A DNA stretch of 64,000 bases from Anaeromyxobacter oryzae (lineage in GTDB: Bacteria > Myxococcota > Myxococcia > Myxococcales > Anaeromyxobacteraceae): positions 5,142,481 to 5,206,480 of the forward strand of contig NZ_AP025591.1 of assembly GCF_023169945.1 (NCBI RefSeq). Reading direction: 5' to 3'. The position numbers and the translations under genes are program-made. Of the stretch, positions 54,536 through 63,928 are shown piece after piece. Position 1 is the first letter of the stretch; each line of letters opens with the position of its first letter. The notes under the pieces are model-generated. The model saw only the letters and a list, made by a program, of their open reading frames with translations. It was not told where the DNA came from and did not search any database.

Positions 54536-55362
54536 CGCAGGAGCCGACCCAGACCGAGTTCGATCTCGAGCTGCGGCTCCTGCTCGAGGCGATCTACCTC
54601 CGGTACCAGCACGACTTCCGGCGGTACGCGATGGCGTCGCTCCGCCGCCGGGTCGGGCAGGCGATGGAGCGGCTCCGGATCCCGTCGCTCGCGGCGCTCC
54701 AGGAGCGCGTGCTGCGCGACCCCGAGCTCTTCCAGCAGCTGCTGCCGTTCCTCACCGTCCAGGTGAGCGAGATGTTCCGCGACCCGGCGTTCTTCCGCGC
54801 GATGCGCGAGGACGTCGTGCCGCACCTGCGGACGTACCCGTCGCTCCGCGTCTGGATCGCGGGGTGCAGCACGGGCGAGGAGGTCCACGCCGTCGCGATC
54901 CTGCTCGCGGAGGAGGGGCTGCTCGATCGCACGCTCATCTACGCGAGCGACATCAGCCCGCAGGCGCTCCGGGCGGCGGAGGAGGGGATCTACGCGCTCG
55001 AGCGCATCGCGGAGTTCAGCGCGAGCTACGTCGCGGCAGGGGGCCGCGGGTCGCTCTCCGACTACTACACCGCGGCGTACGGGGCGGCCGTGTTCGACCG
55101 CGCGCTCCGGCGGAACGTCGTCTTCGCCGACCACAGCCTCGCGACCGACCAGGTCTTCGCCGAGGTCCAGCTCGTCACCTGCCGCAACGTGCTCATCTAC
55201 TTCGACCACGAGCTGCAGGACCGGGCCGTCGGCCTGTTCCGCGACGCGCTCTGTCACCGGGGCTTCCTCGGGCTCGGCTCGAAGGAGACCCTGCGCTTCT
55301 CGCGGCACGCGGACGCCTTCACCCCGTTCGTCCCGGAGGTCCGGATCTTCCGGAAGCGCTGA
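54532..55362 (+). CDS. CheR-type methyltransferase
   Basis: A 276-residue chemotaxis-type O-methyltransferase. The N-terminal helical domain (LRRRVGQAMERL) and SAM motif I (VWIAGCSTGEEVHAVAILL) are standard; the family's TFFFRD is represented by EMFRDPAFF, and VTCRNVLIYF is conserved. By family it methylates glutamates of receptors or, in hybrid systems such as this, of a partner sensor. It overlaps the triple-receiver kinase stop by 4 bases (ATGA) and is followed by cheB, suggesting a dedicated adaptation pair. Confidence 0.93.
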   Translation: MTQEPTQTEFDLELRLLLEAIYLRYQHDFRRYAMASLRRRVGQAMERLRIPSLAALQERVLRDPELFQQLLPFLTVQVSEMFRDPAFFRAMREDVVPHLRTYPSLRVWIAGCSTGEEVHAVAILLAEEGLLDRTLIYASDISPQALRAAEEGIYALERIAEFSASYVAAGGRGSLSDYYTAAYGAAVFDRALRRNVVFADHSLATDQVFAEVQLVTCRNVLIYFDHELQDRAVGLFRDALCHRGFLGLGSKETLRFSRHADAFTPFVPEVRIFRKR

Positions 55363-55363
55363 C

Positions 55364-55981
55364 GTGATCGCCACTGTCGAGACGAGCCTCGCTCCGGCCG
55401 CGCCCGCCGTCGTCGTGATCGGCGGGTCCGCCGGCGCGCTCGAGCCGCTCCGCGAGCTCCTCCACGCCTTCCCGGCCGGGTACCCCGTCCCCGTCGTCGT
55501 GGTGCTCCATCTGCCTCGGACCGGGCCGAGCGCGCTGGCCGACGTCCTCGGGGCGGGGTGCCGCCTCGCCGTCCGCGAGGCCGTCGACAAGGCGCCGCTC
55601 GCCCCGGGCGTCGTCCACGTGGCGCCCCCGGGGTACCACGTCCTCGTCGAGGCCGGGCCGGCGCTCGCGCTGTCCGTCGACGATCCGGTGCACTTCTCGA
55701 TCCCGTCCATCGACGTGCTGTTCGAGTCGGCGGCGGCCACGTGCGGCCCGCGCGTCGCGGGCGTGGTCCTCTCGGGAGCGAGCGCGGACGGCGCGGCGGG
55801 GCTCGCCGCCATCGAGTCGGCCGGCGGCGTCGTCGCGGTGCAGGCGCCGGCGGGCGCCGCCCTCCCGACGATGCCGGCGGCCGCGCTGGCCCGCTGCCCA
55901 TGCGCCGCCGCGCTGCCGGTCGCGGAGCTCTCCGCGCTCCTCGTCGCGCTCGCCCCGGCCGGCGCCGGGAGGGACGCCTGA
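55364..55981 (+). CDS. CheB-type methylesterase domain protein (no receiver)
   Basis: A 205-residue catalytic CheB domain. The triad is visible: Ser in IGGSAGALEP, His in VLHLPRTGPS and Asp in LSGASADGAAG. It lacks the N-terminal receiver of classical CheB, so activity is likely set by the companion kinases or receivers. GTG 55364 follows cheR by one base, and the last base of its stop overlaps the ATG of the next gene. It should remove methyl groups placed by the CheR gene upstream. Confidence 0.9.
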   Translation: MIATVETSLAPAAPAVVVIGGSAGALEPLRELLHAFPAGYPVPVVVVLHLPRTGPSALADVLGAGCRLAVREAVDKAPLAPGVVHVAPPGYHVLVEAGPALALSVDDPVHFSIPSIDVLFESAAATCGPRVAGVVLSGASADGAAGLAAIESAGGVVAVQAPAGAALPTMPAAALARCPCAAALPVAELSALLVALAPAGAGRDA

Positions 55982-57156
55982 TGCCCGCCGCGCCGCGCAT
56001 CCTGCTCGTGGACGATCTCGAGGAGAACCTCGTCGCGCTCGAGGCGCTCCTCGCCGGCGAGGGCGCGGTGCTCCTCCGGGCGCGCTCCGGGCGGGAGGCG
56101 CTCGAGCTGCTGCTCGTCCAGGAGGTCGCCCTCGCGCTCGTGGACGTGCAGATGCCCGAGATGGACGGGATCGAGCTCGCGGAGCTGATGCGCGGCGCGG
56201 AGCGGACGCGCGAGGTGCCGATCATCTTCGTGACCGCCGGCCTCCACGATCAGTCCCGCATCTTCCGCGGCTACGAGACGGGCGCGGTGGACTTCCTCCA
56301 CAAGCCGCTCGACGCGCGGGTCCTCCGGAGCAAGGTGCAGGTCTTCCTCCAGCTGCACCGCCAGAAGCTGCTCCTGGCGGAGCAGCTCCGGGACCTCCGC
56401 AAGGCCGAGGGCGAGCTCCGCGAGGCGGCGCGCCGGAAGGACGAGTTCCTGGGGCTCCTCTCCCACGAGCTGCGGAACCCGCTCGCGCCGATCCGGAACG
56501 GCCTCTACATCCTCCAGCGCGCCCCGGCGGGCAGCGAGCAGGCGCGCCGCGCGCAGCAGGTGATGGAGCGGCAGGTGACTCACCTGTCACGACTCGTGAA
56601 CGACCTGCTCGACGTGACGCGCATCACGAGCGGGAAGGTCCAGCTCCACCGCGAGCGCCTCGACCTCGCCGAGTCCGTCCGCCGCACCTCCGACGATCAC
56701 CGGGCAAGCTTCGCGGAGGCGGGCATCGCGTTCACGGCGCAGGCGCCGCGGGAGCCGGTGTGGGTCGAGGCGGATCCGACCCGGCTCGCGCAGGCGGTCG
56801 GGAACCTGCTCGTGAACGCGCTCAAGTTCACGGAACGGGGAGGGCACGTCGCGCTCGCCCTCGAGCGCGACGGTGTCGCCGCCGTCATCCGGGTCACCGA
56901 CGACGGCGTGGGCATCTCCCCGGAGCTGCAGGCGCGCATCTTCCAGCCGTTCACGCAGGCGGACCGGACGCTCGACCGCAGCAAGGGCGGGCTCGGCCTC
57001 GGGCTGTCGCTCGTGAAGGGCATGGTGGAGCTGCACGGCGGCACGGTCGCGGTCGAGAGCGGCGGCCCGGGGCGCGGGACCACGTTCACCGTGCGGCTGC
57101 CGCTCGCGCCGGCCGAGGGCTCCCGGGCGGCCGCGGCGCAGTCGGCGGGGCCGTAG
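55981..57156 (+). CDS. Receiver-histidine kinase protein
   Basis: A 391-residue protein with an N-terminal receiver (LLVDDLEEN, acceptor Asp in VDVQMPEMDG, Lys in LHKPL), a coiled linker (about 130-155) and a kinase (H-box LSHELRNPLAPI; NLLVNALKF; DDGVGI; GLGLSL). It is the fourth gene of the coupled cluster and likely the point where CheB/CheR-tuned input is turned into a phosphorelay. It ends 40 bases before a convergent methyltransferase gene. Confidence 0.92.
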   Translation: MPAAPRILLVDDLEENLVALEALLAGEGAVLLRARSGREALELLLVQEVALALVDVQMPEMDGIELAELMRGAERTREVPIIFVTAGLHDQSRIFRGYETGAVDFLHKPLDARVLRSKVQVFLQLHRQKLLLAEQLRDLRKAEGELREAARRKDEFLGLLSHELRNPLAPIRNGLYILQRAPAGSEQARRAQQVMERQVTHLSRLVNDLLDVTRITSGKVQLHRERLDLAESVRRTSDDHRASFAEAGIAFTAQAPREPVWVEADPTRLAQAVGNLLVNALKFTERGGHVALALERDGVAAVIRVTDDGVGISPELQARIFQPFTQADRTLDRSKGGLGLGLSLVKGMVELHGGTVAVESGGPGRGTTFTVRLPLAPAEGSRAAAAQSAGP

Positions 57157-57196
57157 CGCGACGAACCGTGCGGGCCCGCTTCCGAGCCAGCGTGCC

Positions 57197-57976
57197 CTAC
57201 GTCTCGCCGATCGCCACGATCGTGTAGGTGTCCAGCGAGGGCGGCCCGCCGTCCAGGTCGCCGTGGAAGGTCACGCCCCTGAACCCCGCCCGGCGGAGCA
57301 TCGCGTCCAGCTCCGTCGCGGAGTAGGGGCGCATGCGCGACAGGTAGCTCCGCGTCCCCGCCGGCGACGTGAGGGTCCAGCGTGCCTCCAGTACCCCCGT
57401 GACCGGGTCGAACCGCGGCTCCTCGCGCCAGCGCCGCCCGTCGGGCGCCTCGGTCTCGCGCACGTGCATGAGCCGCACGACCCCGTCGCGGTGCGCGGTC
57501 TCGAGGAGGAGCCGCCCGCCGCGGCGGAGCGCGGCCCGCGCGCGGGCGAGGACGGCGCCGTCCCGCTCCGGATCCGCGAAGTAGCCGAACGAGGTGAACA
57601 CCGAGAGGACCGCGTCGAACACCGGCGGCAGCTCCAGCTCGGCCACGTTCGCGTGCCGCAGCTCGACCGTCACGCCCTCGCGCGCCGCCCACGCCCTGGC
57701 CCGCGCGAGGTAGCCGCGCTGCGCGTCCACGCCGACCACGCGGTGGCCCATCCGCGCGAGCGGCACCGCGACGCGGCCCGGGCCGCAGCCGAGGTCGAGC
57801 ACGGCCGACCCGGGCGCGAGGTCGAGGAGCCGGGAGGCGCGCGCCGCCACGTCGGCCCCGAGCGCGAGCTGCGCGGGCGGGAAGATGAAGTCGAACATCT
57901 CGTCCCAGAACGCAGCGTCCGACCACCATGCGTCCGCCGGGCCCGCCGCCCCGGAGGCTCGAGCCTCCTCAGCCAC
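57197..57976 (-). CDS. SAM-dependent methyltransferase
   Basis: A 259-residue class I methyltransferase with motif I VLDLGCGPGRVAVPLA, the acidic VGVDAQRGYL and the FDAVLSVFTSFGYF strand. The C-terminal part (LTSPAGTRSYLSRMRPYSATELDAMLRRAGF) resembles small-molecule methyltransferases. GTG 57976 is chosen because GGAG lies seven bases upstream and it overlaps the acetyltransferase stop by eight bases, implying coupling. The substrate is unknown; a cell-envelope or polysaccharide target would fit its neighbour. Confidence 0.83.
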   Translation of the reverse strand: MAEEARASGAAGPADAWWSDAAFWDEMFDFIFPPAQLALGADVAARASRLLDLAPGSAVLDLGCGPGRVAVPLARMGHRVVGVDAQRGYLARARAWAAREGVTVELRHANVAELELPPVFDAVLSVFTSFGYFADPERDGAVLARARAALRRGGRLLLETAHRDGVVRLMHVRETEAPDGRRWREEPRFDPVTGVLEARWTLTSPAGTRSYLSRMRPYSATELDAMLRRAGFRGVTFHGDLDGGPPSLDTYTIVAIGET

Positions 57977-59018
57977 GGGCGCGCTCCGGTCGAGGCGCGA
58001 GCACGAGCCGGCGCGTCGGCCGGTCCTCGGCGCCCCAGCGGTACTTGTAGGGCTCGCGGCCTCGGAGGAAGTCGAGCTCGCGGTGCCCCTCGCCGATGGC
58101 GGCCTCGATCGCGTGCAGGAAGAGGAGGCTCCCCGGGCTGTGGCGCGCCGCGTCCGGAGCGATCCCGTGCAGGTACGCGTACGTCCGTCCCCGCGCCGCG
58201 AAACCGAGGAGGACGCCGAGCGTCGCGCCCGCGGCGCGGAGCGCGTACGCGCGGAGCAGGCCACGGGCGAGCAGCCCTCGCGCGGCCTCCGCGAGGAAGC
58301 GCACGAGCCGCTCGTCCGCGAGCACGCCTGGCCGTCCGCGCGTGCCCCACCGCGCGGTATGCAGCCGGACGAGGTCGCCGACGATCCGGTCGAGCGTTCG
58401 CGCGTCCGCGGCGAGGAGCTCCACCGGTCCGTGTCGCGCCGCGAGACGGCGCCGCCGGTACCGGACGTCCGAGAGGAGCTTCGGCGAGGCGCGCGCCGTC
58501 AGGTCCTCGACGCGCGCGGGCAGCGCCAGGACCGGGCAGACGTCCTCGTCGCGCACGGCCGCCTCGAGGCCCGGTGGCGGCGCCGTGCGGAGGAGGAGCG
58601 AGCGGGCGGGGAGCGCCTCCAGGTCGGCGACGTCGAACCGGTCACGGTGCCCCGCCGCGAACGCGAGGAGCGCCTCCGTCGCGGGCGCGTCCTCCGCGAG
58701 CACGTCCTGATAGTCCGACACGCGTCCGCCGAGGAGGCCGAGCACGCGGCGCGGGCCGACGCGATAGACGAACGTCGGGAGGAGACCCGCGAGCTCCCGC
58801 CCACGCCAGGCGGCGAGCGCCCAGGGCGCGCCTTCCAGCAGGTGATGGCACCACGGCAGGAGCCAGGCAGGCGAGGCGAACGGCGTCGCGGCGGGTGCGC
58901 TGGCCCAGAGCGCGTCCCACGCCGGGCGGAGAGCCTCGAGCCGCTCGACGGAGGCGATCTCCTCGACGCGGAGCTGCGCGCGGGGTCCCGGGCGCGGGGC
59001 GGGGGTCTCGACCTGCAT
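57969..59018 (-). CDS. CelD/BcsL-like GNAT acetyltransferase
   Basis: A 349-residue protein of the GNAT superfamily related to the CelD/BcsL group, often found with extracellular polysaccharide genes. The core includes RYRRRRLAARHGPVELL and the C-terminal HSPGSLLFLHAIEAAIGEGHRELDFLRGREPYKYRWG, a common family signature. ATG 59018 has GAGGAG seven bases upstream and is preferred over the upstream GTG 59069. Its stop lies within the first codons of the methyltransferase gene. By family it acetylates a sugar or peptide acceptor; which one is unknown. Confidence 0.8.
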   Translation of the reverse strand: MQVETPAPRPGPRAQLRVEEIASVERLEALRPAWDALWASAPAATPFASPAWLLPWCHHLLEGAPWALAAWRGRELAGLLPTFVYRVGPRRVLGLLGGRVSDYQDVLAEDAPATEALLAFAAGHRDRFDVADLEALPARSLLLRTAPPPGLEAAVRDEDVCPVLALPARVEDLTARASPKLLSDVRYRRRRLAARHGPVELLAADARTLDRIVGDLVRLHTARWGTRGRPGVLADERLVRFLAEAARGLLARGLLRAYALRAAGATLGVLLGFAARGRTYAYLHGIAPDAARHSPGSLLFLHAIEAAIGEGHRELDFLRGREPYKYRWGAEDRPTRRLVLAPRPERARG

Positions 59019-59278
59019 CGAGGGGCTCCTCGGTTCGGTGGCGGCGGGCTCGACCGGGAAGGTACTCACCTGCGCCGCGACGGGCGCCGCCGGCGGCGCG
59101 CGAAGGGACGGCCGGGCCGGCGGCCGGCGCCGTCACGGCCTCGACGGGGAGGGGACGGACGACCGGCGAGCCCCCCGCGGGCGGGAGCGGGCCCACCCGG
59201 GACGCGAGGCCCCGCTGCGACTCGCGGCGCCCGGACGTAAACCGACAGTCACGCGCCGTCGCGCACCCCGGAGGACCG

Positions 59279-60547
59279 ATGCTCCCTCGAAGCTGGATTC
59301 ACCGCTGGTCCGCGCCCCTCCTCGTCGTCGTGGCGGCGCTGGGAGCGGGCACCGGCTGCAAGTCCCGCTCCTCGCAGGCGGAGAAGAAGGAGCTCCGGAT
59401 CGGCGCGACCCTCCCGCTCACCGGCGCCGAGTCGCGCATCGGCGGCTTCTACAAGGAGGGCTACGATCTCGCCTTCGAGGAGGTGAACCGGCAGGGCGGG
59501 CTCCAGGTCGGAGATCGCAAGCTCCCCGTCACCCTCGTGCTGCTCGACGACACGTCCACCCAGGCGACGGCGGTGAGCCTCGCGGATCGCCTCGTCAACA
59601 GCGACAAGGTCGACTTCCTCCTCGGCACCTACGCGAGCCACCTCGTCGAGGCGCAGAGCACGGTCGCCGAGCAGAACAAGATGCCTTACGTGAACGGCGG
59701 GGGCGGCGCGACCGACATCTACAAGCGGGGCTACAAGTACGTCTTCGGCCTGCTCGCGCCCGTCGAGCTGCTCGGGAACACCCTCATGCAGTTCGTGGAC
59801 GAGCAGGAGAAGGCCGGCAAGCTGCCGAGGCCCTCGCGCATCGCCCTGGTCTGGGAGAACACGGCGCACGGGAAGGACTTCCGCCGCGGCGTCCAGGACT
59901 TCGTGAACGGCGCGAAGGGCGGCTACGAGATCGTCGTCGACGAGTCGTTCGAGCTCTCCGGGAAGGACTTCGGCGCGCTGCTCGGGAAGGTGAAGGCGTC
60001 GAACGCGGACCTCTTCCTCGCCGACGCGCACCTGCCCGACTACATCACGATGCAGCGCCAGTACGTGAGCGCCGGCCTCTGCAACAAGGTGATCAGCTAC
60101 GGCGCCCGCGGCTCGGAGAAGGGCGCGGTGGACGCGCTCGGGCAGGAGAACGTGAACGGCATCCTCTCGGCCGTGTGGTGGAGCGCCCAGCTCGCGGCGA
60201 AGGGCGGCCCCGCGAAGGCGTTCGTCGACGCCTTCAAGGCGAAGTACGCGGGTCGCGCGCCGGAGTGGTACCAGGCGCTCGGGTACGAGACCGCGCGGGC
60301 GCTCTTCACCGCGATCCAGCAGGCGGGCTCCACCGACCGGGAGGCGGTCCGGAGCAAGCTCGCGGCGCTCCAGATGGACTCCATCCTGCCGGGCGGCAAG
60401 CTCTCCTTCGCCGCCGAGCACGGGCAGCAGGCCTACTACCCGTTCGTCGTGCAGCAGAACATGCCGGACGGGACGTCGCCGATCGTGTTCCCGCCCGTCG
60501 TCGCCACGGGCCAGGGCATCGTCCCGAACCCGCGCTGCGCGAGGTAG
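59279..60547 (+). CDS. Branched-chain amino acid-type ABC binding lipoprotein (LivJ-like)
   Basis: A 422-residue LivJ-family protein. Its lipobox (LGAGTGC, Cys about 27) anchors it in the membrane, unlike the orphan at 41009. The fold markers RIGATLPLTGAESRIGG, FLLGTYASHLVEAQ and GYETARALFTAIQQAG are present. ATG 59279 has CGGAGG upstream. It leads the livJHMGF operon; genes overlap or abut. The ligand may be a branched-chain amino acid, but LivJ relatives also bind amides, urea or aromatic acids. Confidence 0.9.
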   Translation: MLPRSWIHRWSAPLLVVVAALGAGTGCKSRSSQAEKKELRIGATLPLTGAESRIGGFYKEGYDLAFEEVNRQGGLQVGDRKLPVTLVLLDDTSTQATAVSLADRLVNSDKVDFLLGTYASHLVEAQSTVAEQNKMPYVNGGGGATDIYKRGYKYVFGLLAPVELLGNTLMQFVDEQEKAGKLPRPSRIALVWENTAHGKDFRRGVQDFVNGAKGGYEIVVDESFELSGKDFGALLGKVKASNADLFLADAHLPDYITMQRQYVSAGLCNKVISYGARGSEKGAVDALGQENVNGILSAVWWSAQLAAKGGPAKAFVDAFKAKYAGRAPEWYQALGYETARALFTAIQQAGSTDREAVRSKLAALQMDSILPGGKLSFAAEHGQQAYYPFVVQQNMPDGTSPIVFPPVVATGQGIVPNPRCAR

Positions 60548-60556
60548 CGGTCCTCG

Positions 60557-61432
60557 ATGGCGCGCCTGCTCGACCTCGCGATCTCGGCCGTCCTCCTCGC
60601 CGGCCTGTACGCGACGATGGCCTACGGGCTCGGCCTCATCTACGGCGTGCTCCGCGTGGTGAACCTCGCGCACGGCGGCGTGATCATGGCTGGCGCGTAC
60701 CTGGGGTGGGTGCTGCACGGCTGGCTCGGGCTCGATCCGTACCTCTCGATCCCGCTCGTGCTCGTCGCGACCTTCGCGTTCGGCGCGTTCCTGTACCGCG
60801 TGCTGGTTCGCCACCTGCCGCGCGGGGCGGCGGGCGGGCCGGCGTCGCTCCTGCTGCTGTTCGGCGTGTGGCTCGTCCTGCGGAACGCCGCCTACCTCCT
60901 CTTCACCGGCAACGACCGCGCGATCCGGACGGCGTACTCGACGCACGCGCTGCCGTTCCTCGGCACGTGGGTCTCGGTGAACCGCCTCGCCGTCCTCGGG
61001 ATCGCGCTCGTCATCCCCGTCGCGCTGCACGGCGTGCTCCACCGGACGTACCTCGGGAAGGCGATCCGCGCCGTCGCGCAGAACGCCGACAGCTGCACCC
61101 TCGTCGGCGTGGACGTCGAGCGCATCTACACCGTGACGTTCGGGATCGGCACCGCGCTCGCCGGCCTCGCGGGGGTGCTCTTCGCGACGCTGTTCGCGTT
61201 CAACCCGACGTTCGGCGCGGGAGAGCTCCTCAAGTCGTTCGTCGTGGTGGTGCTCGGCGGCCTCGGGAGCGTCGTCGGCACCGGCGTCGCCGCCCTCGTC
61301 CTCGCCGTCGTCGAGGTCTTCGCGATCCTCGTCCTGCCGGCGTACCTCACGTCCGCGGTCGGGTTCGTGATGCTGGTCCTCGTGCTGGTGGTCCGGCCGG
61401 GCGGCCTCTTCGGGCAGCGGGTGCTCGGGTGA
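60557..61432 (+). CDS. livH: Branched-chain amino acid ABC permease (LivH)
   Basis: A 291-residue permease with about eight helices and the LivH segments AYGLGLIYGVLRVVNLAHG and AVAQNADSCTLVGVDVERIY. ATG 60557 lies 9 bases after livJ. Its stop overlaps the GTG of livM. It forms one half of the translocation pore. Confidence 0.93.
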   Translation: MARLLDLAISAVLLAGLYATMAYGLGLIYGVLRVVNLAHGGVIMAGAYLGWVLHGWLGLDPYLSIPLVLVATFAFGAFLYRVLVRHLPRGAAGGPASLLLLFGVWLVLRNAAYLLFTGNDRAIRTAYSTHALPFLGTWVSVNRLAVLGIALVIPVALHGVLHRTYLGKAIRAVAQNADSCTLVGVDVERIYTVTFGIGTALAGLAGVLFATLFAFNPTFGAGELLKSFVVVVLGGLGSVVGTGVAALVLAVVEVFAILVLPAYLTSAVGFVMLVLVLVVRPGGLFGQRVLG

Positions 61433-62469
61433 CCCCGCGCGCCGTCGCGGGCGTGCCACTCCGCGCGGCCGCGCCGTTCGGCGCCGTCGTGGTCGCGCTC
61501 GCGGTGCTCCCGCTCCTGCTCGACGTCTACGTGCTGAACCTCTTCACGCTCGCCTTCGTCATGATCGCGGGCGCGCTCGCCTGGAACTGGATGGGGGGCT
61601 ACGTCGGCCAGGTGAGCTTCGGCCACGCCGCGATGTTCGGCATCGGCGGCTTCGTCGCGGCGCGCCTGCTGCTCGCGACGCCGCTGCCCGCGCCGCTCGC
61701 CTGGCTCGCCGGCGGCCTCGCCGCCGGGATCTTCGCTCTCGGCGCGCACCCGACGCTCCGGCTGCGCGGCCCGTACTTCTCCATCGCCACCATCGGCGTA
61801 GGCGAGGCGTCGCGCCTGGTGTTCACCTACTGGGAGCGCTTCACCGGCGGCGCGTCCGGGCTCTCGCTCCCCATCGTCGCGGGCGGCAAGGAGGCGCTCT
61901 ACCTCTGGGCGCTGGCGCTCGCGGCGGCAGCGGTCGCGGCGTCGTGGACGATCCGCCGCTCCGGCCTCGGCCTGCAGCTCCTCGCCATCAAGGCGGACGT
62001 GGACGCCGCCGCGGACGTGGGCGTGTCGGCGACGTTCCACCAGGACCTCGTCTTCGCGATCTCCGGCGCCGTCGTCGGGGTCACCGGCGGCCTCTACGCC
62101 TCGTACTTCAGCTACATCGAGCCGAACGACATGTTCGGCTTCGATCGGTCGATCTCGTTCGTCCTCATGTGCGTGATCGGCGGCGTGGGCACCGTCCTGG
62201 GCCCGGTGCTCGGTGCGATCGTGTTCGTCCTGCTCCGCCAGTTCCTCCTCGCGTCGTACCCGCAGCTCTACCTCGGCCTCTACGGCCTGCTGCTCATCCT
62301 CATCATCTTGTTCGAGCCGCTCGGCCTCACCGGGCTCGCCCTCCGGCTCGCGCGGCGGCTCGGGCACGGCGGCCGCGCCGGGCCCGTGATCTCGCCGCTC
62401 GCCTCGTCGGCGGCCGGCAGCCCCGCGGGGCCCGAGGCCCGCGGCGGAGGGAAGGGGCGCGCGCCGTGA
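61429..62469 (+). CDS. livM: Branched-chain amino acid ABC permease (LivM)
   Basis: A 346-residue permease with about nine helices; the LivM signature GYVGQVSFGHAAMFGIGGF and the loop AIKADVDAAADVGVS are present. GTG 61429 overlaps livH by 4 bases, and its stop overlaps the GTG of livG by 4. Its C-terminal tail is Gly/Pro-rich and of unknown role. Confidence 0.93.
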   Translation: MTPRAVAGVPLRAAAPFGAVVVALAVLPLLLDVYVLNLFTLAFVMIAGALAWNWMGGYVGQVSFGHAAMFGIGGFVAARLLLATPLPAPLAWLAGGLAAGIFALGAHPTLRLRGPYFSIATIGVGEASRLVFTYWERFTGGASGLSLPIVAGGKEALYLWALALAAAAVAASWTIRRSGLGLQLLAIKADVDAAADVGVSATFHQDLVFAISGAVVGVTGGLYASYFSYIEPNDMFGFDRSISFVLMCVIGGVGTVLGPVLGAIVFVLLRQFLLASYPQLYLGLYGLLLILIILFEPLGLTGLALRLARRLGHGGRAGPVISPLASSAAGSPAGPEARGGGKGRAP

Positions 62470-63209
62470 CGACCCTCCTCGCGACGCGCGCCGTCTCCAG
62501 GCGCTTCGGCGGACTCAAGGCCGTGGACGGGGTGGACCTCGCGCTCGCGGAGGGCGAGATCCTGGGGGTCATCGGGCCGAACGGCGCGGGCAAGACGACG
62601 CTCTTCAGCCTCATCGCGGGGTCGCTCGCGCCGACGTCGGGGGAGGTGCTGCTCGACGGTCGCCGCCTGAGCGGGCTCCCCGCACACCGGGTCGTGCGGG
62701 CGGGAGTGGTGCGCACGCACCAGATCGTCCGGCCGTTCCCGAACCTCACCGTCGCGGAGAACGTCATGGTCGGCGCGATCCACGGCGCGCGGCGGGCCGG
62801 CGGCGGCGCCCGGGAACGCGCCGAGGACGTGCTCGCGTTCGCCGGCCTCGCGGATCGCGCCGGGCAGCTGCCCGCGACGCTCACGCTCGCCGGCCGCAAG
62901 CGCCTCGAGCTTGCGCGCGCCCTGGCCACCGCGCCGCGCGTCCTCCTGCTCGACGAGGTGATCGCGGGCGTGAACCCCACCGAGGCGCTGGCCCTCGCCG
63001 CGCTCATCCGGCGGATCCGCGACGAGCGCCGCGTGTCCATCGTGATGATCGAGCACGTCATGCCGGCGGTGATGAGCCTGTCGGATCGCGTCGTCGTCCT
63101 CGACCACGGCCGGAGGATCGCGGAGGGGACGCCGCAGGCGGTCGTGCATGCGCCGCAGGTGATCGAGGCCTACCTCGGCAAGGGCGCGGCGGAGGCGTCA
63201 CCGCCATGA
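62466..63209 (+). CDS. livG: Branched-chain amino acid ABC ATPase (LivG)
   Basis: A 247-residue ATPase with Walker A GPNGAGKTT, a signature reading LAGRKRLELARAL in place of LSGGQ (common among LivG proteins) and Walker B VLLLDEV. The Walker B glutamate is retained. GTG 62466 overlaps the preceding gene and the stop overlaps the ATG of livF, so the set is coupled. Confidence 0.93.
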   Translation: MTTLLATRAVSRRFGGLKAVDGVDLALAEGEILGVIGPNGAGKTTLFSLIAGSLAPTSGEVLLDGRRLSGLPAHRVVRAGVVRTHQIVRPFPNLTVAENVMVGAIHGARRAGGGARERAEDVLAFAGLADRAGQLPATLTLAGRKRLELARALATAPRVLLLDEVIAGVNPTEALALAALIRRIRDERRVSIVMIEHVMPAVMSLSDRVVVLDHGRRIAEGTPQAVVHAPQVIEAYLGKGAAEASPP

Positions 63210-63922
63210 CCGCCCCGCTCCTCGAGGTGGACGGGATCGACGTGTTCTACGGCGACGTCCAGGTGCTGCACGGCCTCGGGTTCGTGGTGCGCGAGGGCGA
63301 GATCGTGACGCTGCTCGGCTCGAACGGCGCGGGCAAGACCACGACGCTCCGCGCGATCGCCGGGCTCCGCCCGCCGCGGCGCGGCGACATCAGGTTCCGG
63401 GGGGCGTCGCTGGCGGCGGTGCCCGCCGCCGCGCGGAGCGGGCTCGGCATCGCGCTCGTCCCGGAGGGGCGCGAGCTGTGGGGCCAGCTCACGGTCAAAG
63501 AGAACCTCGAGCTGGGCGCCTACGGCCGGAGGGCCCGCGCGGTCGCGGCGCGCAACCTCGAGCGCGTCCTCGCGCTCTTCCCGCGGCTCGCGGAGCGGAG
63601 CCGGCAGCTCGCGGGCAGCCTCTCCGGGGGCGAGCAGCAGATGTGCGCCATCGCCCGGGCGCTCATGAGCGAGCCGGCGCTCCTCATGCTCGACGAGCCG
63701 AGCCTGGGGCTCGCGCCGGTGATCGTCGACCAGGTGATGGGAGTCATCGCCGAGCTGCACCGCGGCGGCGTCACGGTCCTGCTCGTCGAGCAGAACCTCC
63801 GCAAGGCGCTCGAGATCGCGGACCGCGGCACCGTGATCGAGACCGGGCAGGTGCGGCTCGAGGGGACCGCCGCGGAGCTCTCGGCGAACCCGCGGATCCG
63901 CGAGACGTACCTGGGGCTCTGA
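63206..63922 (+). CDS. livF: Branched-chain amino acid ABC ATPase (LivF)
   Basis: A 238-residue ATPase with Walker A GSNGAGKTT, the signature LSGGEQQM and Walker B LLMLDEPSLGLAP. It shares the 4-base overlap with livG and pairs with it to drive LivHM. It closes the visible liv operon. Confidence 0.94.
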   Translation: MTAPLLEVDGIDVFYGDVQVLHGLGFVVREGEIVTLLGSNGAGKTTTLRAIAGLRPPRRGDIRFRGASLAAVPAAARSGLGIALVPEGRELWGQLTVKENLELGAYGRRARAVAARNLERVLALFPRLAERSRQLAGSLSGGEQQMCAIARALMSEPALLMLDEPSLGLAPVIVDQVMGVIAELHRGGVTVLLVEQNLRKALEIADRGTVIETGQVRLEGTAAELSANPRIRETYLGL

Positions 63923-63928
63923 CGCGTC

